64,000 bases of DNA. Origin: Shimia sp. SK013. Lineage in GTDB: Bacteria > Pseudomonadota > Alphaproteobacteria > Rhodobacterales > Rhodobacteraceae. Shown here in pieces: positions 52,930 through 63,147 of this stretch. Made by a program: the position numbers and the translations under genes. Below the pieces are notes generated by a model. It was not told where the DNA came from. It ran no database searches and saw nothing but the letters and a program-made list of their open reading frames with translations. Location of the stretch: contig NZ_LAJH01000009.1 in NCBI RefSeq assembly GCF_001292625.1, forward strand, positions 62,001 to 126,000, in the 5' to 3' direction. Numbering within the stretch: position 1 is the stretch's first letter; each line of letters begins with the position of its first letter.

Positions 52930-54978
52930 TTGCATGTGATCCGAAGTTTCAGGATCGCCGTTCTGGAGCAGCAAGGGCATCTGTTTAATTGGGTACCTGT
53001 CTGTTTGGGCGGTGGAATCGGGACATATTTTCTTCTGCGGTTTGATCCCCCTGTGGCGCAGCTTTGGCTGTTTGCGGCTATAGCAGCGAGCGGCGCGGTG
53101 ATTGCGCGTGGACGGGAAATTGATTTTGCGGCGGTGATATGGTGCGCGACATTGATTGTGACGGGGTTCACGATGGCCGGTGTGCGGACGCAAAGCGTGG
53201 CAGAACCGGTGTTGGCGTTTCGGTACTATGGCCCGATTGAGGGTCGGGTTGTTGGGTTGGATCGATCGGCATCTGGCGCGGTTCGAGTGACGTTGACCGA
53301 GGTTGTGCTGGAGAACGTGGCGCCAAGCAGAACTCCGTTCAAAGTGCGGGTGTCGTTGCACGCGCGGGAGGAAGGCGCGACACCTCAGCCTGGAATGATT
53401 GTGGGCACAACCGGGCACTTGTCGCCGCCGGCGGGACCGGTGGAGCCAGGCGGATTTGATTTTCAGAGGCACGCATGGTTTCAGAAGTTGGGCGCCATTG
53501 GTTACAGCCGAACACCACTGGTTAATTTGAGCAAGTCAGGTGAACACGCGGCGGTTCTGGCGTTGCGGATGCGCCTGTCGCGCGCAATTCAGGCGCGCAT
53601 GCCAACAAAGGTCGCGGGCTTTGCGGCTGCAGTGACAACCGGTGATCGCTCGGCAATCTCCCAAGATGTGCTGGAGGCATTGCGCGTCGCCAATCTGGCG
53701 CATCTGTTGGCGATTTCCGGCCTACATATGGGTTTGCTGGCGGCGTTTGTATTTGGTGCGGTCCGCGTTGGTGTGGCCGTGGTTCCGCCATTGGCGGTGC
53801 GCCTGAACGGTAAAAAGGCCGCAGCGATAATCGCATTGGCCGCATCGGGGGCGTATCTCGTTATTTCCGGCGGCAGTGTGTCGACCCAGCGGGCCTTTGT
53901 GATGACTGCGGTAATGTTGACTGCGATCTTGCTTGATCGGCGCGCGCTTAGCTTGCGAGCGGTGGCGGTGGCGGCGACAATTGTGTTGCTGCTGCGCCCT
54001 GAGGCCCTTTTGGGGCCGGGGTTTCAGATGTCATTTTCTGCAACAACCGCCCTTGTGGCGGTGTTTGGCGGGCTACGTGACCGTGAGATCCCCTTGGGTC
54101 CAAGGTGGTTCCGTCCGGTGAGCGCATTGTTTGTGTCGTCATTGGTGGCCGGATTGGCGACCGCGCCGTTTGCAGCCATGCATTTCAACCACTTGGCGCA
54201 CTACGGCTTGCCGGCCAACCTTTTGTCAGTGCCGGTTATGGGCACGGTCGTGGTCCCGGCGGCGGTTGTTGCAGGCGTGCTGAGCGTGGTGGGGTTGGAA
54301 GGCGTGCCATTGTGGGTCATGGCGCAGGGATTGGGGTGGATACAGGATGTCGCTGTCTTTTTCAGCTCACTTAATGGCGCGCGCAGTTTTGTTGTCACAC
54401 CTGGGGATTGGGTTCTGCCGTTGGTGGCAATCGGCGCCCTGTGGGTGATCCTTTGGCGCAGGCCGTCGCGGTGGGGTGGCATCGGCGGGTTGGTTTTGGC
54501 AGGAATCATATGGAGCCAAACCGAGCGTCCAGATATTCTAATTTCTGACACTGGTGGCTTGGTCGGGCTGATGACCAGTGAAGGGCGGGCTTTGTCAAAG
54601 CCTCGCGGGAATGGTTTTGCTGCCCGCAGCTGGTTAGAAAATGACGGCAGCAAGCGAGATCAGGAAGCCGCGGCAAGCCATTGGGAAGATACGGAAAAAG
54701 GTTTGTCCATTATGCGCTTTTCAAGCCAGGGACGTTTGATCCACGTGTCGGGCAAGCGCGCCATGTCCGCGTTTGAGGGATGCAAGCATGGGGACATTCT
54801 GGTCACCAATCAGAGAACAGACACGCGTTGGGCATGCCAGACATTTGACCCTGAAAGCCTCCGCAAACTTGGATCGGTGGCGATCCAAGTTGCCCCTTCC
54901 GGCTACAAAGTGATCAGCGCGCGTCAAATCAGCGGGCAGCGTCTGTGGCACGCGACGCTGCCAAAACTTGATCAGTAG
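52930..54978 (+). CDS. comEC: ComEC/Rec2 family DNA-uptake channel protein
   Basis: Inner-membrane channel protein for natural transformation (682 aa). An N-terminal hydrophobic/OB-like region (DUF4131, about 20-185) leads to the Competence domain with [21 protein letters not shown] and [17 protein letters not shown]; about ten helices follow. The C-terminal ~170 residues are soluble but lack the H-x-H-x-D-H metallo-beta-lactamase motif. The TTG at 52930 is used because AAAGG lies eight bases upstream; a GTG at 52936 is an alternative. Its 3' end overlaps lexA (convergent) by seven bases. Confidence 0.9.
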   Translation: MHVIRSFRIAVLEQQGHLFNWVPVCLGGGIGTYFLLRFDPPVAQLWLFAAIAASGAVIARGREIDFAAVIWCATLIVTGFTMAGVRTQSVAEPVLAFRYYGPIEGRVVGLDRSASGAVRVTLTEVVLENVAPSRTPFKVRVSLHAREEGATPQPGMIVGTTGHLSPPAGPVEPGGFDFQRHAWFQKLGAIGYSRTPLVNLSKSGEHAAVLALRMRLSRAIQARMPTKVAGFAAAVTTGDRSAISQDVLEALRVANLAHLLAISGLHMGLLAAFVFGAVRVGVAVVPPLAVRLNGKKAAAIIALAASGAYLVISGGSVSTQRAFVMTAVMLTAILLDRRALSLRAVAVAATIVLLLRPEALLGPGFQMSFSATTALVAVFGGLRDREIPLGPRWFRPVSALFVSSLVAGLATAPFAAMHFNHLAHYGLPANLLSVPVMGTVVVPAAVVAGVLSVVGLEGVPLWVMAQGLGWIQDVAVFFSSLNGARSFVVTPGDWVLPLVAIGALWVILWRRPSRWGGIGGLVLAGIIWSQTERPDILISDTGGLVGLMTSEGRALSKPRGNGFAARSWLENDGSKRDQEAAASHWEDTEKGLSIMRFSSQGRLIHVSGKRAMSAFEGCKHGDILVTNQRTDTRWACQTFDPESLRKLGSVAIQVAPSGYKVISARQISGQRLWHATLPKLDQ

Positions 54979-55679
54979 GTACGAATCAATCCGACCAGTT
55001 TGCCCTGAACTTTGACTTTATCCTCTGGATAAACACGGGTTTCATAGGCCGGGTTGGCGGCCTCCAGGGCGATGGACGTGCCGTTGTGGTGAAACTTTTT
55101 CAACGTCGCTTCCTGATCCTCGACCAGTGCCACGACGATGTCGCCGTTGTCGGCGGTTGTTGTTTCGGCGATAATGACAATGTCACCATCGTTGATACCC
55201 GCGTCGATCATAGAGTCGCCTTTGACTTCAAGCGCATAGTGGCTTGAGCCAGGGGTCAGCATCTGTCCAGGAACCGCAACGTGATGGTCCACATGGCTGA
55301 TCGCTTCTATTGGAACACCGGCGGCGATCTTGCCCATAACCGGCAATTCACGTGCGTGCATTTGGATCCGTTCCGACGCCAGATTCGCAGGCTTCGCAGG
55401 AGAAGGGTGGGGACCGTCGATGACCTTGGGCTGAAAGCCCGCCACCGTGGGCGCGCCGCCCATGCTTTCAGGCAGTTTTACGATCTCGATTGCGCGGGCG
55501 CGGTGGGCCAGACGGCGGATGAAACCACGTTCTTCAAGTGCAGTGATTAGCCGGTGAATACCGGATTTCGAACGCAAATCGAGTGCGTCTTTCATTTCGT
55601 CAAAACTGGGTGGCACACCGTCACGCTGTAGACGGGTGTGAATGAACTCCAGAAGATCGAGCTGCTTTTTGGTTAACAT
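54972..55679 (-). CDS. lexA: LexA repressor
   Basis: SOS repressor (235 aa). The N-terminal winged helix ([20 protein letters not shown] and [18 protein letters not shown]) binds the operator; the C-terminal S24 domain self-cleaves after Ala120 in [11 protein letters not shown], using Ser156 ([10 protein letters not shown]) and Lys194 (EATLKKF). Its own SOS box lies about 90 bases upstream and overlaps its promoter, so it is autoregulated. It overlaps comEC by seven bases at the 3' end. Confidence 0.97.
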   Translation of the reverse strand: MLTKKQLDLLEFIHTRLQRDGVPPSFDEMKDALDLRSKSGIHRLITALEERGFIRRLAHRARAIEIVKLPESMGGAPTVAGFQPKVIDGPHPSPAKPANLASERIQMHARELPVMGKIAAGVPIEAISHVDHHVAVPGQMLTPGSSHYALEVKGDSMIDAGINDGDIVIIAETTTADNGDIVVALVEDQEATLKKFHHNGTSIALEAANPAYETRVYPEDKVKVQGKLVGLIRTY

Positions 55680-55769
55680 GGGACTGCTCCCCCTTGTGTT
55701 TGACCCGGGCCGGTTTTGCCTTAGAAGGACCGCGCTTAGAGTGAGCGGATCCTGTGGTTAATTACCTTT

Positions 55770-55798
55770 GTTCTATTCATGTTCTTGTTTTGTGTCAA
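55770..55798 (-). promoter_or_regulatory. lexA promoter with SOS box
   Basis: GTTC-TATTCAT-GTTC at 55770-55784 exactly fits the alphaproteobacterial SOS box GTTC-N7-GTTC. On the minus strand, TTGACA (complement of 55793-55798) and, 17 bases later, TAGAAC (complement of 55770-55775) form a sigma-70 promoter whose -10 box is part of the SOS box. A second near-match, GAAC-N7-AAAC, lies at about 55809-55823. Confidence 0.85.
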
Positions 55799-55879
55799 AA
55801 CTTTTTGTGAACATAGCAGAAACATACGCGGAGGAAGTTGCCCGAGATTATGCATAACTTGTTGTAAAGTTAAAAGAAT

Positions 55880-57055
55880 CTAGATCGGAAGGTACTGGAC
55901 TTTGGCGCCCATTGGCAGGGCCTCGGCGTGCGGCGGGGCAACAAGAAGCGCATTGGCAGTGCTCAGAATGGTTAACAAGCTGCTGTCCTGATTGGTGAAA
56001 ATGCGGATATTGCCGTTCTCGACACTGGCGCGCATGTAGTGCTGACGTGGACCGTTGGACGGCAAGTCGTGAGAGAGGCGCGCGGTCTGTTGTGGGGAGG
56101 CGGTCCGTCCAAGGCCAAGCATGGCGCGGATGACCGGCAACACAAATACCTGACCACAGACAAGCGCGGAGACCGGATTGCCAGGCAGGCCGATCATCAT
56201 GGAGCCATTGGTCAGCGTCCCAGCCATCAGCGGTTTGCCCGGGCGCATGGCGATTTTGTAGAAACTGCGATGCATGCCGAGACTTGCCGCGACGGCGCCG
56301 ACCAGATCGTGATCGCCAACCGAGGCACCGCCGATGGTGATCAGCAAATCAGCGTCGTCACTTAGGGAAAAAGCGGTTTGCAGCGAGCTTTCGGTGTCTC
56401 GGGCAATAGGCAAGAGCCGCACGTCGCATCCTGCATCGCGCAACATGGCGTGAAGGCCAAAGGAGTTGGACGCGATAATCTGATCCGGACCGGGGGCTTC
56501 GCCGGGCATCACCAACTCGTCGCCAGTTGCCATGATCGCAATGCGTGGGCGGCGGGTGACGGTGACCTCTGCAATGTTCATTGCGGCCATCAGCGCAATG
56601 TCATTGGGCCGTAAAAGTTTTGGTGCATCAATGGTTTGACCGGTTTTGAAATCGCCGCCGGCGGGGCGAATATTGGTGCCGCTGCCAAGGCGATCGGTGA
56701 TCGTGATTGTGTCGCCGTGGCGGTCAATGTCTTCTTGGATGACGACGTGGCCCGCGCCAGCCGGCACTGGCGCCCCCGTAAAGATGCGAACGGCCTGACC
56801 AGCAGAAATCGTTCCGTCAAAAGCGTGGCCTGCGGCGGCTTCGCCTACCACAGCGTAGGATGCGCCCGGCGCAACGCCTTCGGCGCTGACGGCATAACCA
56901 TCCATGGCCGAGGCCGAAAACGGTGGCTGATCGCGGGTAGCTGCAACCGGTTGCGCAAGTACGCGGCCGTTGGCCTGTGCCAAAGGGATGGTTTCGGTTG
57001 GCATTTGTTTGGTGAGCAAAAAGAGTTGGTCGAGCGCCTCTGAAACGGAAATCAT
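55880..57055 (-). CDS. moeA: Molybdopterin molybdotransferase MoeA
   Basis: MoeA (391 aa) inserts molybdate into adenylylated molybdopterin. The N-terminal segment [22 protein letters not shown], and the MPT-binding [15 protein letters not shown] motif are typical, as is [11 protein letters not shown] near the C-terminus. The start overlaps moaC by four bases. It is the last gene of the trp-ung-moa operon; lexA is further downstream in the same direction with its own promoter. Confidence 0.95.
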   Translation of the reverse strand: MISVSEALDQLFLLTKQMPTETIPLAQANGRVLAQPVAATRDQPPFSASAMDGYAVSAEGVAPGASYAVVGEAAAGHAFDGTISAGQAVRIFTGAPVPAGAGHVVIQEDIDRHGDTITITDRLGSGTNIRPAGGDFKTGQTIDAPKLLRPNDIALMAAMNIAEVTVTRRPRIAIMATGDELVMPGEAPGPDQIIASNSFGLHAMLRDAGCDVRLLPIARDTESSLQTAFSLSDDADLLITIGGASVGDHDLVGAVAASLGMHRSFYKIAMRPGKPLMAGTLTNGSMMIGLPGNPVSALVCGQVFVLPVIRAMLGLGRTASPQQTARLSHDLPSNGPRQHYMRASVENGNIRIFTNQDSSLLTILSTANALLVAPPHAEALPMGAKVQYLPI

Positions 57056-57528
57056 TTGGCTTCGAACCGCCCGGATTTTCCGCCATCCTTTAAGATCACA
57101 CGGATGCCGCCAATTTCCATTTCTTTGTCCACGGCTTTGGACATGTCATAAACGGTGAGAGCTGCGACGTTGACTGCGGTCAACGCCTCCATCTCGACCC
57201 CCGTTTGGCCTGTGGTTTTCACTGTGGCCTCGATGCGCACACCGGGCAGGCTGGCGTCGGGTGTCAATTCCACCGCGACCTTGGTAATCGGCAGAGGATG
57301 ACAGAGCGGAATGAGGTCTGAACACTTCTTGGCACCCATGATACCGGCAAGGCGGGCAACACCTAGAACGTCGCCCTTTTTGGCGCGACCTTCGGCAATG
57401 ATTTCATAGGTTTGTTTCGCCATCTTCACCCAACCCTCGGCGGTGGCGACACGCGAGGTTACGGCCTTTTCAGAGACGTCCACCATATGGGCGTCGCCTT
57501 TGCCGTCAAAATGGGTCAAGCCACTCAT
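57052..57528 (-). CDS. moaC: Cyclic pyranopterin monophosphate synthase MoaC
   Basis: MoaC (158 aa) makes cyclic pyranopterin phosphate with MoaA. Conserved pieces are [18 protein letters not shown], the [17 protein letters not shown] loop with the catalytic His, and [21 protein letters not shown]. It shares one base with the trpC stop and four bases with moeA, so the three are tightly coupled. moaA is not in the window. Confidence 0.96.
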   Translation of the reverse strand: MSGLTHFDGKGDAHMVDVSEKAVTSRVATAEGWVKMAKQTYEIIAEGRAKKGDVLGVARLAGIMGAKKCSDLIPLCHPLPITKVAVELTPDASLPGVRIEATVKTTGQTGVEMEALTAVNVAALTVYDMSKAVDKEMEIGGIRVILKDGGKSGRFEAK

Positions 57529-58340
57529 TACAGGGCTCCTGTGGTCAACGGATTGGCGAGCAGCGTGCGGGTTGCTGTCGCGACATCGTCTTGGCGCATC
57601 AAGCTTTCGCCGATCAGGAATGTGCGCGCGCCATAGCGCGCCATATCAGCCAGTTCCGAAGGCGTGTTCAGGCCGCTTTCGCAAACAATCAAACGGTCCG
57701 CAGGCACTTGTTTGGACAGGATGCGTGTGGTGTCGAGCGTCGTCTCAAAAGTTTTGAGGTTGCGGTTGTTGATGCCCATAAGTGAGGATTTCAAATGACT
57801 TGCGCGCTCCAGCTCCTCGGCGTCATGGACTTCGAGCAGAACATCCATGTTCCAGCCAAATGCTGCGTCTTCGAGTTCTTGTGCTTGCGCGTCGCTGACG
57901 CTTGCGAGGATGATCAGGATGCAGTCAGCCCCAAGCGCGCGGGCTTCTGCCACTTGATAGGTGTCATACATAAAGTCCTTGCGCAGTGCAGGCAGATTGG
58001 TCGCCGCACGTGCCTGCGTCAGAAAGGACTTATCCCCCTGAAAACTAGGCGTATCCGTCAGTACCGACAGACAACTAGCGCCGCCGTCTTCATAGGCTTT
58101 CGCAAGCTCCGGTGGATTGAAATCTTCGCGGATCAAGCCTTTGGAAGGGCTGGCTTTTTTGACCTCGGCAATCAGACCATACCCGGTTCGCGATGCTTTG
58201 TGCAGTGCATCCGCAAAGCCGCGTGTCGGGCCGGCTTCGCGGGCTTCGGCTTCCACCGCCTCGAGCGGTTTTGCGGCTTTGTCTGCGGCCACTTCTTCGA
58301 GTTTGTAGGCTTTGATTTTGTCCAGAACGGTTTCGGTCAT
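57528..58340 (-). CDS. trpC: Indole-3-glycerol phosphate synthase
   Basis: TIM-barrel enzyme (270 aa), fourth step of tryptophan synthesis. Catalytic Lys residues lie in [13 protein letters not shown] and [15 protein letters not shown]; the phosphate-binding end has [10 protein letters not shown] and FLIGESLMR. Separate from TrpF, as usual in alphaproteobacteria. The start overlaps ung by four bases. Confidence 0.96.
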   Translation of the reverse strand: MTETVLDKIKAYKLEEVAADKAAKPLEAVEAEAREAGPTRGFADALHKASRTGYGLIAEVKKASPSKGLIREDFNPPELAKAYEDGGASCLSVLTDTPSFQGDKSFLTQARAATNLPALRKDFMYDTYQVAEARALGADCILIILASVSDAQAQELEDAAFGWNMDVLLEVHDAEELERASHLKSSLMGINNRNLKTFETTLDTTRILSKQVPADRLIVCESGLNTPSELADMARYGARTFLIGESLMRQDDVATATRTLLANPLTTGAL

Positions 58341-59017
58341 GCGTCAGTCCAGTTAATTGGCGGCTCTCCACGGTTGGAAAGCCACGTATTGATGCGTGAA
58401 AACGGCTTTGACCCAAAGAAGCCGCGACGCGCCGACAAAGGCGAAGGGTGTGCGGTTTCGATCATCAGGTGCCCGTTTTCAGGGTTGGTGCCATCTTTAG
58501 GCGATGTGATGTGCGGCGCAAGGCTTTGTGCCTGTTTCCCCCATAGGACAAAAGCACAGGGTTTGGCCGAGCTGGCAGCCAGTACCTGATGTGCGAGGCG
58601 TTGCCAGCCGAGGGTCTTGTGGCCGTTGGCTTCGCCTGCGGGAACGGTGAGAACGGTGTTGAGCAACAAGACACCCTGATCTGCCCAGAACCGGAGGTCG
58701 CCTGTCATCGGGGCTGAGCCGATATCGTCGATCATCTCTTTGTAGATGTTGTTGAGCGAACGGGGCAGAGGTTTGACGTGTGGAGCCACCGAGAAAGACA
58801 GGCCGTGCGCGTGGCCTGGCGTCGGGTAGGGGTCCTGACCGAGGATGACCACCCGGACCTTAGTGAGCGGGGTGCGTTCAAGGGCAGCAAAGACCTGATC
58901 TGAGGGCGGAAGAATGTCGCGGGTGTCATTCTGGAACTGCGTGGCAATTGCGGGCAGGTCTTGCGCAAAGAAAGGAAGGCCTGCCCAGTCGCCGAGATTG
59001 GCGGTGGATAGGTTCAT
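58337..59017 (-). CDS. ung: Uracil-DNA glycosylase, family 1
   Basis: Base-excision repair enzyme (226 aa) that removes uracil from DNA. The water-activating motif is [18 protein letters not shown] (Asp62); the DNA minor-groove loop is [12 protein letters not shown] (His190), and [18 protein letters not shown] carries the uracil-binding Asn120. The usual family-1 motif has His in place of Pro after the Tyr, a modest variation. It is embedded between trpD and trpC with four-base overlaps on both sides, an unusual home for a repair gene. Confidence 0.93.
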   Translation of the reverse strand: MNLSTANLGDWAGLPFFAQDLPAIATQFQNDTRDILPPSDQVFAALERTPLTKVRVVILGQDPYPTPGHAHGLSFSVAPHVKPLPRSLNNIYKEMIDDIGSAPMTGDLRFWADQGVLLLNTVLTVPAGEANGHKTLGWQRLAHQVLAASSAKPCAFVLWGKQAQSLAPHITSPKDGTNPENGHLMIETAHPSPLSARRGFFGSKPFSRINTWLSNRGEPPINWTDA

Positions 59018-60033
59018 GCTGCGGAAGTGATGGCAGCGAGGCCTTCGACTTTGGATTTTGCGGCGCCGGAATCGATGCTTTCACGAGCCTTTTCAACGCC
59101 TTCTCGCAGGTCGCTTGCGGCATCGGCCACAACAAGTGCAGCCGCCGTATTCAACAGAACAGCGTCGCGGTACGCGGAGTCTGCCCCGTCCAGAAGGGCG
59201 CGGAAGGCATTGGCGTTGTCCTCCGGTGTGCCGCCGACGATGGCCTCAAACGGATGAACGGGCAGGCCAGCATCCTCAGGGTGAAGTTCCACGTCTTTGA
59301 TGCTTCCGTCAGCTTCTAGTGCCGACACCCAGCTGACGCCGGTGATGGTCAGCTCGTCTGTGCCGTCCGAGCCATGTACCAACCAAGCGCGTTCTGATCC
59401 AAGTTTGCCGAGGGTTTCCGCCATCGGGCGGATCAGGTCACGTGTGAAGGCGCCGGTCAGTTGACGTTTCACACCCGCCGGATTGGTTAGCGGGCCGAGA
59501 ATGTTGAAGATCGTGCGGGTGCCAAGTTCGGCACGCGTCGGCATCACATGCGCAATTGCCGGGTGGTGCATGGGGGCCATCATGAAAGCAATGCCGCAGG
59601 TTTTCAGTGCCTTTTCAACCACATCAGGACCAACCATCACGTTGATTCCCATCTGGGTTTGCACGTCGGCCGTGCCAGATTTTGAGCTGAGGTTGCGATT
59701 GCCATGTTTGGCGACAGGCACGCCTGCACCAGCTGTCACAAAGGCTGTCGCAGTGGAGATATTCAGCGTGTGTTTGCCATCACCACCTGTGCCGACGATG
59801 TCGATCGCACCTTCTGGCGCATTGACCGCGTTGCATTTGGCGCGCATCACAGCGGCGGCGGCGGCGTATTCATCCACAGTTTCGCCCCGGGTCCGTAGCG
59901 CCATAAGAAGTCCGCCGATCTGGCTTGGCGTAGCTTCGCCTTCGAAAAGAATCGCAAATGCGGCCTCGGCCTCTTCGCGAGTGAGTGGGCGTTCGGCGGC
60001 GGCACCGATCAGTGGTTTGATTGCATCGTTCAT
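59014..60033 (-). CDS. trpD: Anthranilate phosphoribosyltransferase
   Basis: Second step of tryptophan synthesis (339 aa). The PRPP-binding Gly-rich loop is [16 protein letters not shown]; anthranilate-binding elements include [16 protein letters not shown]. Length is typical. It overlaps trpG and ung by four bases each, which indicates translational coupling throughout the operon. Confidence 0.96.
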   Translation of the reverse strand: MNDAIKPLIGAAAERPLTREEAEAAFAILFEGEATPSQIGGLLMALRTRGETVDEYAAAAAVMRAKCNAVNAPEGAIDIVGTGGDGKHTLNISTATAFVTAGAGVPVAKHGNRNLSSKSGTADVQTQMGINVMVGPDVVEKALKTCGIAFMMAPMHHPAIAHVMPTRAELGTRTIFNILGPLTNPAGVKRQLTGAFTRDLIRPMAETLGKLGSERAWLVHGSDGTDELTITGVSWVSALEADGSIKDVELHPEDAGLPVHPFEAIVGGTPEDNANAFRALLDGADSAYRDAVLLNTAAALVVADAASDLREGVEKARESIDSGAAKSKVEGLAAITSAA

Positions 60034-60623
60034 GCGGCTGCCCCTTTGGTTTGCGGCATCGTGTCGAGGAAATTTTGCAGCATCTTGTGGCCGTGCTCGG
60101 ACGCGATGGATTCGGGGTGGAATTGCACGCCTTGCATTGGCAACTCGCGGTGTTGGAAGCCCATGATGGTGCCGTTTTCGAGCTCGGCGGTGATTTCAAG
60201 GCACTCTGGTAGCGTTTCGCGGTCTACCACCAATGAGTGATAGCGCGTGGCCTCAAATGGAGTGGGAAGACCGGCAAAAAGGCCTTTGCCCGTGTGGTGC
60301 ATCGTGCCCATTTTGCCATGCACGATCTCGTCACAGCGCACAACCTTGCCACCAAATGCCTGTCCGATGGTCTGATGGCCCAGACAGACCCCCAATAAAG
60401 GTATGCGGGTTTCGGCGGCAGCCTCAGTCAGAGCAAGGCAAATGCCGGCTTGGTCCGGGTCACATGGGCCGGGAGAGAGCAAAATGCCGGCCGGATTCAT
60501 GGCCATCGCGTCCTGCACGCTCAAAGCATCGTTGCGCCAGACCTGTACGTCAGCCCCAAGTTCGCCCAGATAGTGAACGAGGTTGTAGGTAAAGCTGTCG
60601 TAGTTATCGATTAGGAGCAACAT
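60030..60623 (-). CDS. trpG: Anthranilate synthase glutaminase component
   Basis: Glutamine amidotransferase (197 aa) that feeds ammonia to anthranilate synthase. The class I triad is Cys80 (LLGVCLGHQ), His169 and Glu171 ([10 protein letters not shown]). The start [14 protein letters not shown] is the family's universal N-terminus and has GGAAG upstream. A second in-frame ATG at 60728 with a strong AGGAGG site would add 35 residues with no family counterpart. trpE is not adjacent; the upstream neighbour is divergent. The protein could also serve aminodeoxychorismate synthesis. Confidence 0.93.
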   Translation of the reverse strand: MLLLIDNYDSFTYNLVHYLGELGADVQVWRNDALSVQDAMAMNPAGILLSPGPCDPDQAGICLALTEAAAETRIPLLGVCLGHQTIGQAFGGKVVRCDEIVHGKMGTMHHTGKGLFAGLPTPFEATRYHSLVVDRETLPECLEITAELENGTIMGFQHRELPMQGVQFHPESIASEHGHKMLQNFLDTMPQTKGAAA

Positions 60624-60792
60624 GTTGCATCTTCCGTTACTGTTTTGCGAAACAGGGTGGAGGCCGAGGCCATGGTCGCGGTATACATGTTCAGGCTTGG
60701 GCAAAAGGGTCAAGGGGGGCACAGGCATGAAACCTCCTGAGAGACCCAAAGAGCACGGGTAGAACGAAGAAAGAAATTAGGGGGCAACGGGC

Positions 60793-62190
60793 ATGATGCG
60801 CGGAGTATTGTCAGGGTTCATCTGGGGTGTCGTGGTCGTCGGCGGTGTGCTGGCGGTGGCGTCTTTGTTGGCGCCCTTGCCGGCGACGGTGTCGCCACAG
60901 ACCGAAGCGGCGGCAGGCACTGAGGGACAAACCAACGGCGAGGCGGCCAATGCGCCGGTGGCTGGCGGTGTTACCGATGCCGACGTCAGCGATGCAGCCA
61001 GCGCGGACGTTGCTGAGCCAGCCGGTGAAGATCAACCCGTTCTGAGCAGCACGGACTCGGCACCCAAGCCAGAAACCAGTGAGGCAGAAACCAGCTTGCA
61101 GGCGCCGGATGTCTCGCAAGACGGCGGTGCATTGGCGGTGGAAGGCGACAGTCCGGTGCTGCCCAACCCGCAGGCACCAAGCCCGGATGCGCCGACCCAA
61201 GACACAGAGTTGTCCATTTCAGTGACCCCACCGCAACCGCAGGCGCCGGTTGAAGGGGAGAGCAGTGCTTTCCCGACCGGACAGCAAGACAATGATGGGG
61301 CGCTGTCGGTGACAGAACCTGCACCGACGCCTGAAGCTGAAGATGTAACGCCGCAGGCGGAGGAAATCGCAGAAGACGGGTCCTCGGGAGAAGAGCAAAC
61401 GTCGATGCTCAAGCCCGCTGGCGAGTTAGGCGAGAGTTTTGCGCAGCGCACATCAACACGACTTCCAAGTGTTGGCGATGAAGCGGAAGATACCGCACAA
61501 ACGCCTGGAGGGAATTCCTCTAAGCCCATTGTTGAAAACGCGCAACCGTTTGAAAACGTGGGGGGAAAGCCGGTCATGTCGATTGTCCTGATTGACGAAG
61601 GCAAGCCGGTCAATCTAGAAGCTCTGGCTGGATTTCCATATCCGCTAAGCATCGCGGTTTCGACGCTGGATCCGGATGTTGCGGCCAAGGCGGCACAGTA
61701 CCGATCCCAGGGCATGGAAGTCTTGGCAATGATTGACATGCCAGCGGGCGCCGGGGCGTCGGATGTTGAAGTCGCGATGCAGGCACATTTGTCGGTGTCA
61801 GATGATTTTGTCGGCATCATGGAAGGTGTGGGTGACGGGCTGCAGGGGGCCAAGGTGGTCAGCGATCAGGTCGCTGATGTGGCGCTCAATGAGGGCTATG
61901 GACTGGTGCTGTTCTCACAAGGTTTGAACACGGCGCAGAAGCTGGCGGCCAAAGAGGGCGTGCCTTCGGCCAGCGTGTTCCGTGACTTTGATGGCAAGGG
62001 GCAAACCACAGTTGTGATCCGGCGGTTCCTTGATCAGGCGGCGTTCAAGGCGCCACAGGAAAGTGGGGTCGTGATGGTGGGCCGTTTGCGTGAAGAAACG
62101 ATTTCAGCGCTGGTGCTTTGGGGGCTGCAAGACCGCGCGGGCACCGTGGCGCTTGCGCCGGTGTCGGTGGCGTTGACCAGCCAAAACTAG
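60793..62190 (+). CDS. Divergent polysaccharide deacetylase family protein
   Basis: Membrane-anchored or periplasmic protein (465 aa). An N-terminal helix (about 9-28) is followed by some 220 residues of acidic Pro/Ala/Glu-rich low-complexity sequence. From about residue 258 (NVGGKPVMSIVLIDEGKPV) comes the divergent polysaccharide deacetylase domain (PF04748 type) with YPLSIAVSTLDPDVAAKAAQ and MEVLAMIDMPAG. Catalytic residues of true deacetylases are not all evident, in keeping with the divergent group. The long disordered spacer could cross the periplasm. It is divergent from trpG. Confidence 0.85.
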   Translation: MMRGVLSGFIWGVVVVGGVLAVASLLAPLPATVSPQTEAAAGTEGQTNGEAANAPVAGGVTDADVSDAASADVAEPAGEDQPVLSSTDSAPKPETSEAETSLQAPDVSQDGGALAVEGDSPVLPNPQAPSPDAPTQDTELSISVTPPQPQAPVEGESSAFPTGQQDNDGALSVTEPAPTPEAEDVTPQAEEIAEDGSSGEEQTSMLKPAGELGESFAQRTSTRLPSVGDEAEDTAQTPGGNSSKPIVENAQPFENVGGKPVMSIVLIDEGKPVNLEALAGFPYPLSIAVSTLDPDVAAKAAQYRSQGMEVLAMIDMPAGAGASDVEVAMQAHLSVSDDFVGIMEGVGDGLQGAKVVSDQVADVALNEGYGLVLFSQGLNTAQKLAAKEGVPSASVFRDFDGKGQTTVVIRRFLDQAAFKAPQESGVVMVGRLREETISALVLWGLQDRAGTVALAPVSVALTSQN

Positions 62191-62210
62191 GCCAAATTGC
62201 CTGTCAGCAA

Positions 62211-62241
62211 CGCGACGGTATCGCGTCAGTATTGCGTCGGT
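62211..62241. repeat. 11-bp tandem repeat array, locus 3
   Basis: CGCGACGGT, ATCGCGTCAGT and ATTGCGTCGGT follow one another with an 11-base period, 20 bases after the stop of the polysaccharide deacetylase gene. The unit is more degenerate than at 21874-21912 but in the same orientation. Confidence 0.7.
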
Positions 62242-62340
62242 CCCATTTTTTGGGGTCGACGTTGCGTTTCAATTGGCAATTTTGCGCATTCCGAGTGTCG
62301 CTCTGTTAGGCTGATCCGCATTTAGGGGAAGGAGCACGCG

Positions 62341-63147
62341 ATGCCAATTGCCGATCTGAACGGGGCGAAAATCCATTACACAGATACCGGAGGGGACGGC
62401 GATGCCGTTGTGTTCAGCCACGGCTTGCTGCATCACGGCGGTATGTTCGCTGCGCAAGTGGACCATCTAAAAGATCGCTTTCGCGTGATCACGTTTGATC
62501 ATCGCGGGCAGGGGCAGAGCGGCGTCACCGACGACGGCTATGACATGGACACTTTAAGTGAAGATGCGGCGACTTTGATTGCGCACCTTGGCATTGGGCC
62601 GTGTCATTTTGTCGGACTGTCCATGGGCGGATTTGTTGGGATGCGGCTGGCGGCGCGGCGTCCGGAGTTGCTGCGAAGCCTGACATTGCTGAACACCTCA
62701 TCCGAAGCTGAACCGTCGTCCAACCGGCCAAAGTATGCGCTGATGACGTTTTGTGCGCGGTGGCTGGGGTTGGGATCTGTGGTTGGCAGTGCAATGCAGT
62801 CGATGTTTGGTCAGACGTTTTTGAAAGATCGTGCGAGGGCGGAAGAGCGCGCGTTTTGGCGCAAGTCAATGAAGTCTGGTGACCGGATCGGGATCACGCG
62901 GGCGGTGACAGCAGTGTTTGCACGCGAGGGCTGCGACGCGTTGCTGGGGCAGATTGACCTGCCAGTCGGCGTCGGCGCGGGCGAGGAAGATGTTGCAACC
63001 GTGCCCGCCAAATCGGAACGCATTCAGGCGGGCATCACGGGCGCGCAGTTGACCGTTTTCAAAGGCGCGGGACATTCCAGCACAATCGAAACGCCCGATC
63101 AGGTGAATGCCCTAATCGAGCAGACAATATTGCGCGCCAGCGGCTAG
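62341..63147 (+). CDS. Alpha/beta-fold hydrolase
   Basis: Hydrolase (268 aa) of the epoxide-hydrolase/3-oxoadipate-enol-lactonase-like branch. The oxyanion segment FSHGLLHHGGMF, the nucleophile elbow VGLSMGGFVGMRLA (Ser about 94) and the catalytic His in KGAGHSSTIE are visible; DHRGQGQSG is a typical strand. The start follows GGGAAGGAG. No pathway genes are nearby, so the substrate is unknown. It converges on the transglycosylase gene, overlapping it by four bases. Confidence 0.88.
   Translation: MPIADLNGAKIHYTDTGGDGDAVVFSHGLLHHGGMFAAQVDHLKDRFRVITFDHRGQGQSGVTDDGYDMDTLSEDAATLIAHLGIGPCHFVGLSMGGFVGMRLAARRPELLRSLTLLNTSSEAEPSSNRPKYALMTFCARWLGLGSVVGSAMQSMFGQTFLKDRARAEERAFWRKSMKSGDRIGITRAVTAVFAREGCDALLGQIDLPVGVGAGEEDVATVPAKSERIQAGITGAQLTVFKGAGHSSTIETPDQVNALIEQTILRASG

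Noticed and set aside
60793..61560. Frameshift or repeat artefact in the Pro/Glu-rich part of the polysaccharide deacetylase gene
   Set aside because: The frame is continuous, the composition matches a disordered periplasmic spacer known in this family, and the C-terminal domain is in the same frame.
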